From: Trichomonas vaginalis G3
Lineage: Eukaryota; Parabasalia; Trichomonadida; Trichomonadidae
Assembly (NCBI RefSeq): GCF_026262505.1
Contig: NC_067206.1
Location: 24,381,896 to 24,445,895, forward strand
Direction of reading: 5' to 3'
Length of the DNA: 64,000 nt
Made by a program: the position numbers and the translations under genes. The notes below the pieces were generated by a model. The model made no database searches. It saw only the letters and a list, made by a program, of their open reading frames with translations, and was not told the DNA's origin. This document shows positions 1-8,014 of this stretch, piece after piece. Each line of letters opens with the position of its first letter. The first letter of the stretch is position 1.

Positions 1-1074
1 AGCACCGGGTTTTACAAAGGACTTTATAAATGCTTTAATAGTTCCTGGTAAGTTATTGTTAGCATTAAGTAAGTTCCTTATGCTTCCATCATGTACGTCC
101 ATAGCACTATGTAAAAAATCTATACTTTTCTTGTAGTCAGCAATAGACTGACTGTGATTTTTTAAAGATTTGTCAATACCTTTAAGCCAATCTTCATGCA
201 TGTCTGATACTGAGCCAAGAATATCATTTGCTTCCTTTAGTGTATTTTGTGCTTGTCGTAAAGTATCCAATCCCGTACGTGCATTGTTTGCTATACGTCT
301 TACAGTATCTATTTGACTCCTTGTTTCTTGCATCCAACCAGATAAAGTTTTAATAGTATCCGAACCATTTAAAATGAAGTTCAAAGCATTTTTAACGTCA
401 TCTAAAGCTTCTTCACCAAGTACTGCCCATATCTTTCCGATTTGGTATTGAAGAACTCCATAAGAAGCAGCTGTTAAACCAGTATTTATAAGGTTCCATA
501 TCCATGATTTAGCAGTTTTTCCATCCTTTCCATCTACACCATCCAAACCGTTCTCGCCTTGAGGTCCTTGTATTCCTTGTATTCCTTGTATTCCTTGTAT
601 TCCTTGTATTCCTTGTGGTCCTTGAGGTCCTTGAGGTCCGGTGTCACCCTTCTCTCCTTTCAGTTCATCTTTATGTTCGTTATAATATTCTAATGTCATA
701 AGGTGTACATCATTACTGCTACCAGCAACGCCAAGAATTTGTTTCTCATTCATGACTAAATTCTTTAGGCATTTAATGTTGTCGTCAAATCGAAAGCTCT
801 TTAACAATTCAATGAGAACATTTAATACTTTCACTAATGAGGCATCTACTGTTGAATTTATATATTGCACCGTTCCATCATTTATGATGGGAACCTTGCT
901 TGTTGTAATGAATGGGTCATAAGTGTTAAAAGTATCGAAATCAATGACTTTTTTAGTTTTTCCATCGTCAATGACTAAATCATTGCCTTCAATGGTTAAA
1001 GTTGAGTTTTCGTTTACTAGTTCATGTGCTCTTCTTGCTTCATTTGTTTCATACGCATATGCAGCAATAGTCAT
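1..1074 (-). CDS. collagen-like fibre protein of Maverick A (partial, runs off left edge)
   Basis: An open frame of 358 codons runs from the ATG at 1074 to the window edge. After about 125 residues comes a run of some fourteen Gly-X-Y triplets (about 535-660), with repeated GPQ and GIQ triplets, followed by GLDG and GKDG. The remainder is predicted helical and coiled ([27 protein letters not shown]). Collagen-like triplets followed by coiled segments are typical of trimeric virus and phage fibres, so a surface or attachment role is an inference. It is divergent from the jelly-roll gene at 1092, with 17 bases between the starts. Maverick B carries a different, tail-fibre-like gene that may fill the same role. 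Confidence 0.7.
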   Translation of the reverse strand, partial: MTIAAYAYETNEARRAHELVNENSTLTIEGNDLVIDDGKTKKVIDFDTFNTYDPFITTSKVPIINDGTVQYINSTVDASLVKVLNVLIELLKSFRFDDNIKCLKNLVMNEKQILGVAGSSNDVHLMTLEYYNEHKDELKGEKGDTGPQGPQGPQGIQGIQGIQGIQGIQGPQGENGLDGVDGKDGKTAKSWIWNLINTGLTAASYGVLQYQIGKIWAVLGEEALDDVKNALNFILNGSDTIKTLSGWMQETRSQIDTVRRIANNARTGLDTLRQAQNTLKEANDILGSVSDMHEDWLKGIDKSLKNHSQSIADYKKSIDFLHSAMDVHDGSIRNLLNANNNLPGTIKAFIKSFVKPGA

Positions 1075-1091
1075 ATTTTAATGAGAATAAA

Positions 1092-1856
1092 ATGTTGTTC
1101 TATTTGCAAAGTACAGACCCAAACGAATATGGAACAGTAAAGCTTCAAACAAACTTAGGTCTTCAGAATGAAGCACTTGCTTTCAGAGTTGTTGACTTCA
1201 ATACTATCGCAACTTTTGTCATAACAGATGAAACAGATTTCATAGAGATTGAAATAGATGACAAAAGAAGTTTTATAACATTTCCTAACAGAGCAGAGTA
1301 TAGAATAGATAAAATTGCTGGAGTCATAGATACTCTCATAAATGAAGAAACTATTGACAACATAGATGTCGAACTCTCTTCTGAGGGAACATTGAAGTTC
1401 AGTAGCAAGAAAGAGTTCAAGATAACACGAATGAGTCATAGAGTTCAACTTCTTTTAGGAGCATACCATATGACATTTCCTTTGAAAAGTGTTGACAAAA
1501 CGATTGAGATGAAATCTGTTCCATACGTATGTTATGGCAATTGTTTATACATTGAGTCTAAAATAGCTAATGTCACAGGCATTTCAGGAGTTAATAGTAA
1601 AGGTTCAGTAGAGTATAAATCTTTCTGTTATGCAGTCAATTCAATGTTCATTCCAAATGTTCCTGTCATAGCAACTCATTTAGGTAAATGGGTTCGCATT
1701 AGTCCTCATAATTTGAAAGACATGCAATTCAGACTTGTTGACTTTCAAGGAGAGCCTGTAGAACTGAAGGCACCAGTGCGAATGACTGTTGAAGTTGACT
1801 TTTTAGAAAATATTAAATGCAACAGCTTACAAGAGAACTCAGAGCTAAAAATATAA
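1092..1856 (+). CDS. minor capsid candidate, jelly-roll-like (Maverick A)
   Basis: A 254-aa protein, rich in beta-strand-like segments. It resembles the 214-aa Maverick B protein at 30947-31591 in its second half, sharing a pattern of short hydrophobic strands that ends in a segment of the type FRLVDFQGEPVEL. Such endings (strand, G-x-P or G-x-x-V turn, strand) are common in single jelly-roll minor capsid or penton proteins of Polinton-like viruses. The start has the element's typical context, ATTTTAA then 10 bases then ATG. Its 3' end overlaps the next small gene by 40 bases. The role is inferred; no capsid residue is diagnostic by eye. Confidence 0.5.
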   Translation: MLFYLQSTDPNEYGTVKLQTNLGLQNEALAFRVVDFNTIATFVITDETDFIEIEIDDKRSFITFPNRAEYRIDKIAGVIDTLINEETIDNIDVELSSEGTLKFSSKKEFKITRMSHRVQLLLGAYHMTFPLKSVDKTIEMKSVPYVCYGNCLYIESKIANVTGISGVNSKGSVEYKSFCYAVNSMFIPNVPVIATHLGKWVRISPHNLKDMQFRLVDFQGEPVELKAPVRMTVEVDFLENIKCNSLQENSELKI

Positions 1857-2040
1857 AGTATGAATGTTATGTATTAGGTCATGAACTTTGGTTGTTGCTG
1901 TTTGATGAAACAAATGAGTTAGTTATGTCAGTCAAGAGAACAGAAAAATATTGTGTTAGTGAAAACTGCACCAAGTCAATAAGATTAGGTTTGCATTATG
2001 AAGATGAGTTCGATACTGTTGAAGAAGTTTTGGATAGATA
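1817..2040 (+). pseudogene. small Maverick A gene interrupted by mariner
   Basis: A short open frame starting at 1817 (TTAAATG context) overlaps the end of the preceding gene. It encodes about 75 residues of unknown function (MQQLTRELRAKNIKYECY at the start) and is then interrupted by the mariner element at 2041. No family is recognised. The insertion shows that the mariner arrived after the Maverick. Confidence 0.5.
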
Positions 2041-3344
2041 TAGGGTGTCCAAAGGTGTGTTTAGCACAAACCTGAATACTGCGAATAGAAATAAACAAGT
2101 TACATATATATAAAGTTTATTTAAATATAATCACCACTGGATTCAATCACGCGTTCGCAGCGATCGATCCAGGCTTGAAAGACACGCTTTAAATCATCAT
2201 GAGAAAATTGCTCAAATTGCTCTCTTACAAAATTTTCAAGATCATCTGGACTCGCGAATTCGCGTCCTTCAGCTCTCTTTTTTAGCGTGCCGAATAAATA
2301 AAAGTCAGAGGGTGCAATATCAGGTGAATAAATTGGGTTTGGAACAACTTTGACATTGTTTTCCAACAAGTAATTCATTACCTTATGACTTTTGTGAACT
2401 CTTGAATTATCAAAATGAATTGCAAACTTTTGTTTTTGTTGTTTGGATTTCTCAAACTCATCAGAATTGATAATTTGAGTAAGAACATTGTCAATTAGAT
2501 ACTGAGCATTCATCGTATTAGGTTTTTGAAGAATATCAATTGCGATGATGCCATTCACGCCCCAAAAAACCGACAACATCATCATTGGTGTGTCAATTTT
2601 TTTCTTCGGGAATGTTTGCGGATTTTCATCCTTCGGGATCCACATGATTTTGGCTTCTGTTGCATATTGAAACCAAGACTCGTCCCCTGTTACTAAAAAG
2701 CGAAACTTCTTGGATTGATACGCACCCAATATAGAGAGGAGCTCTTTCGAAGATTGGACTCTAGATTTTTTTTGAACTGAATTAAGGTTGTGCGGAACCC
2801 AACGTGTATACGCTAGTTTGTAGTTCAAATAATTGTGCAGATAATAACTGACTGTTGTACGTGGTATCTTTGTCATCTCCTCTATCCTTCTGAGTGATGC
2901 TCTTGGGTCTTCATCTAGCGCTTGAAGAATTGCTTTGATTTTTCTTTGATCCGGCGATTTTTTGTCAATTTTTATGATGGGCGCCTTTTTGTTCATGAAG
3001 TGATACATCCTAACATGATACGTTACAGTGGAATAGCTAGGAGCATCCATACCGAAGCATTTTACCAATGTCTCGTAGATTTTTTTACAGTCTTTGCATT
3101 TTTTTGCAAGAGCGAGGATGTTTTCTTTATGATTCATTAAAAAAATGAAAAAAATCCCGCCAAAATTTCCCGCGAAACCGCCTCTTGTCTCAAAATTCAT
3201 TTTATATCCCGGCATGGCGCCAAAATACAACATACTCATCATATACATATATTCATATTTTTTATTATATATTTATAATCAGCATATATCTCCTTTAATA
3301 GTCTCATATAGAGCGCTGTGCTAAACGCACCTTTGGACACCCTA
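2041..3344. mobile_element. mariner transposon, Tvmar1-like, full length
   Basis: The element is 1304 bp with inverted ends that begin TAGGGTGTCCAAAGGTG and extend about 28 bases with one visible difference (left GTGTGTTTAGCACA, right GTGCGTTTAGCACA). TA dinucleotides flank it on both sides (2039-2040 and 3345-3346), the expected mariner target duplication. It holds one uninterrupted transposase gene. From memory, length and coding content fit Tvmar1, the mariner family of Trichomonas vaginalis. It lies in a Maverick A gene. Confidence 0.9.
2121..3137 (-). CDS. mariner transposase (D,D34D), intact
   Basis: The predicted protein is 338 aa from the ATG at 3137; the open frame extends upstream to 3248, but the internal start fits the usual mariner length of about 340 aa. 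The N-terminal half holds a helix-turn-helix DNA-binding region (SLRRIEEMTKIPRTTVSYYL). The catalytic triad is visible as VTGDESWF, HFDNSRVHKS and YSPDIAPSDFYLFG, with 34 residues between the second and third aspartates. It cuts and pastes the element at TA sites. No stop or frameshift is seen, so it may still be active; that is inference. Confidence 0.92.
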   Translation of the reverse strand: MNHKENILALAKKCKDCKKIYETLVKCFGMDAPSYSTVTYHVRMYHFMNKKAPIIKIDKKSPDQRKIKAILQALDEDPRASLRRIEEMTKIPRTTVSYYLHNYLNYKLAYTRWVPHNLNSVQKKSRVQSSKELLSILGAYQSKKFRFLVTGDESWFQYATEAKIMWIPKDENPQTFPKKKIDTPMMMLSVFWGVNGIIAIDILQKPNTMNAQYLIDNVLTQIINSDEFEKSKQQKQKFAIHFDNSRVHKSHKVMNYLLENNVKVVPNPIYSPDIAPSDFYLFGTLKKRAEGREFASPDDLENFVREQFEQFSHDDLKRVFQAWIDRCERVIESSGDYI

Positions 3345-3358
3345 TATTACAAATTGCT

Positions 3359-3973
3359 TTAATTTACTAAAACATATTTCAAGCAAAGTTTATATTCTGT
3401 TGAAAGTTTTGTATATTCATTCGAATATTTATACTTAAACTCAACTCCTGTAGTTCCTGGTGTTTCAATGATGCGGATGTTACCTATTTTCATGAATAGT
3501 GGCGTTTGACCACAGCATTCGATTTCAGGGTCGAGATAGTCAATGACACATTGCTTTCCTGTTATTCGTGATATAACATTTTCAAGGTCCTCCTTTGTTA
3601 GAATTATTTGGTTCTTACTTATAAGATTTGTCAAAAGCTTCTTATCGTCTTTGAGTAAAATTGTTTGGTATAACTGAAGAAGGTAATGGTCTAAGTTATC
3701 TGAAGGATTTGTTTGAACATTTGTGTAAGGATTGTCGTTGGCTTCTCTTGAAAGAATTTGGTCCAGTGGTGGATACTCTAACTTAACATCTGATGTAGCG
3801 TTAGCGTTTGAAGCTGTGTTTAAATTCACCGACTTAAGTTCTGGTTCTTTTTCTTTCAAACACTCTGAACTATAGTTCTTTATGACAATATTGTTTGTCG
3901 TTCGTGAGTCAACATTTGATGTTGGTTCAATTGGAACATTAACGGCACCAGCTAAGATGGATTTGCTTCTCAT
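3359..3973 (-). CDS. conserved Maverick protein with D/E-P-x-I-x-C-C-G motif (A copy)
   Basis: A 204-aa protein of unknown function. The N-terminal half is low complexity and rich in Asn, Thr and Ser. The C-terminal half has a conserved segment DPEIECCG followed by beta-like strands, matching EPDIACCG in the Maverick B protein at 31596-32177. In both elements it is divergent from a small gene and lies near capsid-type genes, which suggests a virion or assembly role (inference). Upstream context is TTTTTAT, 10 bases, ATG. Confidence 0.65.
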   Translation of the reverse strand: MRSKSILAGAVNVPIEPTSNVDSRTTNNIVIKNYSSECLKEKEPELKSVNLNTASNANATSDVKLEYPPLDQILSREANDNPYTNVQTNPSDNLDHYLLQLYQTILLKDDKKLLTNLISKNQIILTKEDLENVISRITGKQCVIDYLDPEIECCGQTPLFMKIGNIRIIETPGTTGVEFKYKYSNEYTKLSTEYKLCLKYVLVN

Positions 3974-3998
3974 TTCATATAGAATAAAAACCTTTTAT

Positions 3999-4400
3999 AT
4001 GTATGAAATGAACAATATACTCGACAAGGGTTTGAATGTAAAGCTAACGAATGAAAATATTGTTGAATTCACTGAGACAGGTGCTGTGTATAAAGATGTA
4101 GAACTACTGAACAAAAGAGCTAAGGGAAGAAGCAGAAACATGAACAAAGGGTGGAAGCCTATAAAAATTTATGTCAATGATGGCTCAGGAGGTTCAAACA
4201 TAAAGTATGCAGAAAGTTATAGAGTTTATGCTCTCAAAGGTGAAAAGCCTTCATTTAAGAACAGCTATTCTAACGCATATCCTCAAAAGTTAACGGATGG
4301 AGAAGTGGATGATATGAATGACAGCAAAAATATTAACAGAAATGGCGACAGAGATGCATGGAATTTGTTTACCATCAGTCAATTGAAGGTTAAGCTTTAA
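3999..4400 (+). CDS. small Maverick A protein, unknown
   Basis: The product is about 133 aa, basic and glycine-containing (KGRSRNMNKGWKPIKIYVNDG), and not recognised. Two close ATGs (3999 and 4008) are possible; the first was taken. It is divergent from the CCG-motif gene at 3973 and convergent with the ATPase gene, whose stop codon overlaps its own in a shared TTAA at 4397-4400. In Maverick B a small gene of similar position (32196-32615) occupies the same slot, but I could not establish homology by eye. Confidence 0.55.
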   Translation: MYEMNNILDKGLNVKLTNENIVEFTETGAVYKDVELLNKRAKGRSRNMNKGWKPIKIYVNDGSGGSNIKYAESYRVYALKGEKPSFKNSYSNAYPQKLTDGEVDDMNDSKNINRNGDRDAWNLFTISQLKVKL

Positions 4401-5284
4401 AACAATGTTGGTCGTTCCCATGGAATATTTTTGACTTTAATGGTATTAGTCATGATATGAATCTCAAGGTATGAACGAGGAGAGATGAGAGACTTATATG
4501 CTTCCCAAATTTCTTCAAAAGGTAATGTTATACCTGACTGTTTCCAAATGAGTTCAATGTCATATCGTGAGAAACCTTGAAAGATAACGAAGTCAGTTAT
4601 GAGACGTTTTATGTTTAAAGCAAGGAAACGCCATGTTTGCATAAGTATTGCTACAGTTAAGTGGTAATGTCTGACTTTAGTAATGATGTTAGCTAATGGT
4701 GAGTCTGGTTTTGAAACTAAACCTTTACCAGCGAAGTCGTCGCAAACGAGCAGAGTGTTTGAAGGATACTTTTTGAAGGGGTATTTTGAAAGTTTTGACA
4801 GAATGTAGTTTGTAAGTCGTTTCATATCGTAAACTCCTGAGTACTGACGTAAGTGGTGTTTGTCAATAATTCTTTCCATCTCCTCAGAAGTCTTTTGCAT
4901 TCCTGACTGTATAAATTCAACGATGGCATAATATTTCCTCTTACGTCGAATGTAACGTTGAAGAAATTCAATGAGTTCACTGTCTGGAACTTTAACGACA
5001 GAGGCTTGAACTTTTGACATAAATGTTTTCGCTGTTGAGTCCATAGAGTCTGAAGTTGCTGATATAATGATTTGGTCATAATATGAGTCATTTCCTAAAC
5101 GTTCTGTTATGAGTATATGACGAATGAGGTTAAATGTCTTACCTGAACCCATCTTTCCACAATAGAAATAAACACCATTTGAACAGAACTCATAGTCCTT
5201 ACTGAAAGGAAGAATGAGAGAAGAGTTAAGTTTGTCTGTAGTTTCATTCATGTCTTCATCTACGTCATGTATTAAATGCTTCAT
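4397..5284 (-). CDS. FtsK/HerA-type genome-packaging ATPase (Maverick A)
   Basis: A 295-aa P-loop ATPase of the family that pumps Polinton and related virus genomes into capsids. The Walker A motif is CGKMGSGKTFN near residues 42-52. A hydrophobic strand ending in DD (TLLVCDDFAGKG, about residue 183) is the Walker B motif, followed by AILMQTW as a likely sensor strand. The same layout is seen in the Maverick B ATPase at 27070-27945 (APPGSGKTFTY, CLLILDDFA, VVICVQT). It is divergent from the capsid-like gene at 5301 with only 16 bases between starts. The frame looks whole. Confidence 0.85.
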   Translation of the reverse strand: MKHLIHDVDEDMNETTDKLNSSLILPFSKDYEFCSNGVYFYCGKMGSGKTFNLIRHILITERLGNDSYYDQIIISATSDSMDSTAKTFMSKVQASVVKVPDSELIEFLQRYIRRKRKYYAIVEFIQSGMQKTSEEMERIIDKHHLRQYSGVYDMKRLTNYILSKLSKYPFKKYPSNTLLVCDDFAGKGLVSKPDSPLANIITKVRHYHLTVAILMQTWRFLALNIKRLITDFVIFQGFSRYDIELIWKQSGITLPFEEIWEAYKSLISPRSYLEIHIMTNTIKVKNIPWERPTLF

Positions 5285-5300
5285 TTTATCTCCATTAAAA
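5285..5300. promoter_or_regulatory. 16-bp divergent start region of Maverick A
   Basis: Only 16 bases separate the ATPase start (minus strand) and the capsid-like gene start (plus strand). Reading outward, both starts show the element's motif: ATTTTTAA then 10 bases then ATG on the minus strand, and ATTTTAT then 10 bases then ATG on the plus strand. Each T-tract lies inside or against the opposite gene's first codons, so the two signals are interleaved. Confidence 0.5.
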
Positions 5301-6182
5301 ATGCAAGTCAGAAATATTCAGAACATAGCACCGAGTCTAACTGACAAGAGTATAAAGATATACTATGAACACGTTATGATGAAACCAACCAAAATTCAAG
5401 AAAGTCAGTATACTTATGAATATCCAAGACACTGGGTAGAGTATGTAGGAGGTGAGAAAGCTATTGAAATCAGACAGGTTCGAAGTATTCCAGCAGGAAG
5501 GACAATATTATTGAAGAACTTTAATGTTTTGAGGTATAATGATGAAACAAAGAAGCAAGATAGTTTTCCTGTTGCTGTGTATGTGAACTTAGATACAGGA
5601 GATGACATGAAAGTTTTTAACACAAAGCTTCAAACGGTAGTGAGAGAACAACTGACTGCGGAAGGGCATCCATTACCTTCAGAAGTTACCATAGCATATA
5701 ATTTTGAAACAAACTCAATAGATTTTAAAGTCGTCTCTGCAAAGAAGTCGGGTTTTACATTTAATGAAGCAGATGTCTATTCGAATGAAAACTTCAAAGC
5801 TATTGCATGGTTAGATAATGACGATTGCTTTAAGAAAATATTTAAATTCAGTGACTCAACGATGTCAATAGATTACCTTCGTGGAATGTTACCATCGACG
5901 TTTACAGTAGAAGGTTCAGCAGGATTGCTTACAAGATTGTCAATTGGTGGTATTTGGTCTCGTGAGAACATTGTTATAAAATCCAGTATAAGTGAATTTG
6001 CTGAAGAATCTATATTATGTCTTTCAAACTACATGTATTCGCCGCCGAAGCATTATAGTATAACAAACTTTGTCAGTAAGTTTAACATAAGACTTGTCGA
6101 ACCTTCTTCAATGAAAGATGTTGTGCTACCCAAAGATGGAAAGGATGGACTCATTATTGAGATGATTTTAATAGCATATTAA
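5301..6182 (+). CDS. minor capsid/penton candidate (Maverick A)
   Basis: The protein is 293 aa from the ATG at 5301, chosen because it has the element's start context and lies just after the divergent ATPase. It is homologous to the 282-aa Maverick B protein at 15503-16351: both share a YP-R-W segment near residue 40, a long beta-rich middle, and a C-terminal pattern ILCLSNYMYSPPKHY / FLCLANDFYEKPTKLY followed by strands ending in hydrophobic ELSFIYN/EMILIAY. The beta-rich pattern and location beside the ATPase suggest a single-jelly-roll minor capsid protein. The next gene starts immediately after its stop codon. Confidence 0.55.
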   Translation: MQVRNIQNIAPSLTDKSIKIYYEHVMMKPTKIQESQYTYEYPRHWVEYVGGEKAIEIRQVRSIPAGRTILLKNFNVLRYNDETKKQDSFPVAVYVNLDTGDDMKVFNTKLQTVVREQLTAEGHPLPSEVTIAYNFETNSIDFKVVSAKKSGFTFNEADVYSNENFKAIAWLDNDDCFKKIFKFSDSTMSIDYLRGMLPSTFTVEGSAGLLTRLSIGGIWSRENIVIKSSISEFAEESILCLSNYMYSPPKHYSITNFVSKFNIRLVEPSSMKDVVLPKDGKDGLIIEMILIAY

Positions 6183-6407
6183 ATGAGCTTGTTCTTGAAG
6201 GTCATTCATGATGAAATAACTGTTGTAGAAGATGTTAGCAATTGTTCAGACATTTTATTGAGAATAGATGATATAAGAAAGAAGTTAGATAGACCGCAAA
6301 GTGGTGAGGGCGAAGCCCGTGAGAACGTTTATGCTTCATTGACTTTCTCCAGTAACGAGAACTTTTATGAGATAATATTGAAGAGAGATGATTTTAATAT
6401 GGTGTAA
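6183..6407 (+). CDS. small Maverick A protein, unknown (zero-gap cassette)
   Basis: A 74-aa acidic protein of unknown function. Its ATG follows directly on the TAA stop of the preceding gene, and its own TAA is followed directly by the ATG of the next. No member of a known family was recognised. The zero spacing suggests translation by re-initiation from a shared mRNA, or a start signal within the upstream coding sequence. Confidence 0.55.
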   Translation: MSLFLKVIHDEITVVEDVSNCSDILLRIDDIRKKLDRPQSGEGEARENVYASLTFSSNENFYEIILKRDDFNMV

Positions 6408-6935
6408 ATGGTAGCTTGGGCAGCTTTAGGCGCAATGGGAACAAAAGCATTAGCATTTGGAGCAAAAGCACTTGGAGCTTATGACGCAGTAAATAAAATG
6501 AGTGGAGGAAGGGTTTCGAAGACATTAGATGCAAATAAAGGGAAGATTGGAGGCTGGGTTGCAAAGAAGTTAAGATTAAATAAAATAGAGCTCATAAATA
6601 AAGCATCCAATTTAGTTGCGACTGAGTCAGAAAATGCTTTAGGAAAGGACGATGAGTTTGCAAAACACGCAAAAGACTTTAATGACCAGATGAAAGGTGA
6701 AACAATGCATTTAAATAGATTCGATGGAACTAAAGAAAATGTTTCTTCTCCACCAGTAGTTCTTCCGTATGGTCCCTATGGAATGTATGGAAACCCTTAC
6801 GAAAGACCATTTGACCCATTGACTGGTGGAAGTAATTGGTATCATTACGGACGAAGAAGAAAGACAGTCAAGTTGGAGACAGACGTGAAGAAAGCAACTA
6901 AAAAGAAACCAAGGAAGAGAGTTATAAAGCAATGA
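6408..6935 (+). CDS. basic core or membrane-active protein candidate (Maverick A)
   Basis: A 175-aa protein. The first 35 residues are Ala/Gly-rich and amphipathic (WAALGAMGTKALAFGAKALG), the middle is charged, and the C-terminus is strongly basic (KKATKKKPRKRVIKQ). A small hydrophobic or amphipathic head with a basic tail recalls virion core or membrane-lytic proteins of adeno-like viruses; this is analogy, not proven homology. Maverick B has two proteins of similar flavour (15256-15498 and 18627-19028). It is the third gene in a TAA-ATG cassette. Confidence 0.5.
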   Translation: MVAWAALGAMGTKALAFGAKALGAYDAVNKMSGGRVSKTLDANKGKIGGWVAKKLRLNKIELINKASNLVATESENALGKDDEFAKHAKDFNDQMKGETMHLNRFDGTKENVSSPPVVLPYGPYGMYGNPYERPFDPLTGGSNWYHYGRRRKTVKLETDVKKATKKKPRKRVIKQ

Positions 6936-7085
6936 GTTCAACAGGGTGAAAAAAGAGGTGAAAAAACAGGTGAGATCTCACCACTTCACCTAAATTTAAA
7001 TGGATGTTTTCATACGTGTGAGGGTGGTGATATCATTTATTTTAAGTTTATTTTTTATTTTATTTTTTATTTTATTTTTATATAA
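6936..7085. terminator. spacer with 14-bp perfect palindrome and T-rich tract
   Basis: After the cassette comes a perfect palindrome GGTGAGATCTCACC (6970-6983), flanked by further GGTGA/TCACC words, then a T/A-rich run leading to the next ATG. A 3'-end or processing signal is possible; function is not shown. Confidence 0.3.
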
Positions 7086-7406
7086 ATGACGAAAACTATT
7101 GAGATAACAAACTACAACGGTCATGAGTTCAAGAATTTGTTCTTCGTTCCTCGTGAAAATACATTCTATCAGATACGAGGGAGAAAGGGTAAAGTTAGTT
7201 TGAGCGTTTATGACTACAAGCATAATGGAAAGTTTATACAAGCATATGATACAAACGGTAAGCGTGTTTCATTAGCTTTGTCAAAACTTACAGGTATAAA
7301 CTATGACAGTGATTTTGACCTATATGAAGAAGAAAGTGAGTCAGAAGATTATGAGCTGTTATATGAAGCACAGCAATGGGAGGAGTTGCAATACTTTTGT
7401 AAGTGA
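7086..7406 (+). CDS. stand-alone copy of the HNH-protein C-terminal domain
   Basis: A 106-aa protein that aligns by eye with the C-terminal third of the Maverick B HNH protein (28915-29499): EITNYNGHEFKNLFF versus EITDYGKHTFEFYYY, then DTNGKRVSLALSKLTGI versus DTDGKYVRLFLNKFKKLYGI. It lacks the HNH nuclease part, so it may be a DNA-binding or partner domain that circulates separately. The acidic C-terminal tail (YEEESESEDYE) is not in the HNH protein. Start context: ATTTTAT, 10 bases, ATG. A 200-base spacer with nothing recognisable follows. Confidence 0.55.
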   Translation: MTKTIEITNYNGHEFKNLFFVPRENTFYQIRGRKGKVSLSVYDYKHNGKFIQAYDTNGKRVSLALSKLTGINYDSDFDLYEEESESEDYELLYEAQQWEELQYFCK

Positions 7407-8014
7407 GAACGTTTATTTTTACAGTAGTGAAGTCGTTTGTGAAAACGTTAGTGAAGTGAAGTGGTTGGTGGCTTTGTAAATATTTAAGGTTAAGTTAGTG
7501 TTGTCGTTTGTGTTGTAAAATATACGTTAACGGTTTCGTAAAGTGTCAAAACAGCTAAGTGGTGTATGGAGGCGCGCAGTGCCGCCGTACCCTTGATATG
7601 TATACTAACTATCCTCTCCTATTTCTCTTATGTTTTTAAACTTATTTGACATACATGCAACGCGTGACTTCTGTGCATTCATTATTTTAGTCTTTGTGTA
7701 ATTTTGTGTATTCATTGCATCGTAACCATATGATCCATTAAGTGAAATCTTGCAAAATAAACTTTTTCCTTTATTTCCTTCTAATTCAGCCTTTTGTCTT
7801 TCGTTCATAAATTCGTTCGCAAATTCATTAAAGCAAGTGTTTTTCGTAAATGTTAAAATTGATTGAATGTCATCAATGATAAAATGAAATCTGTCTATTA
7901 GATACCATAGATAATAAGAAGAAAATGGTTGATATTGGTTGTGTGTTGATGCTAACTGAGTTAATTTTCTCTGTTTCTGGTCAACTGGTAGATTGTTTGA
8001 TTTCATGTAATTAT

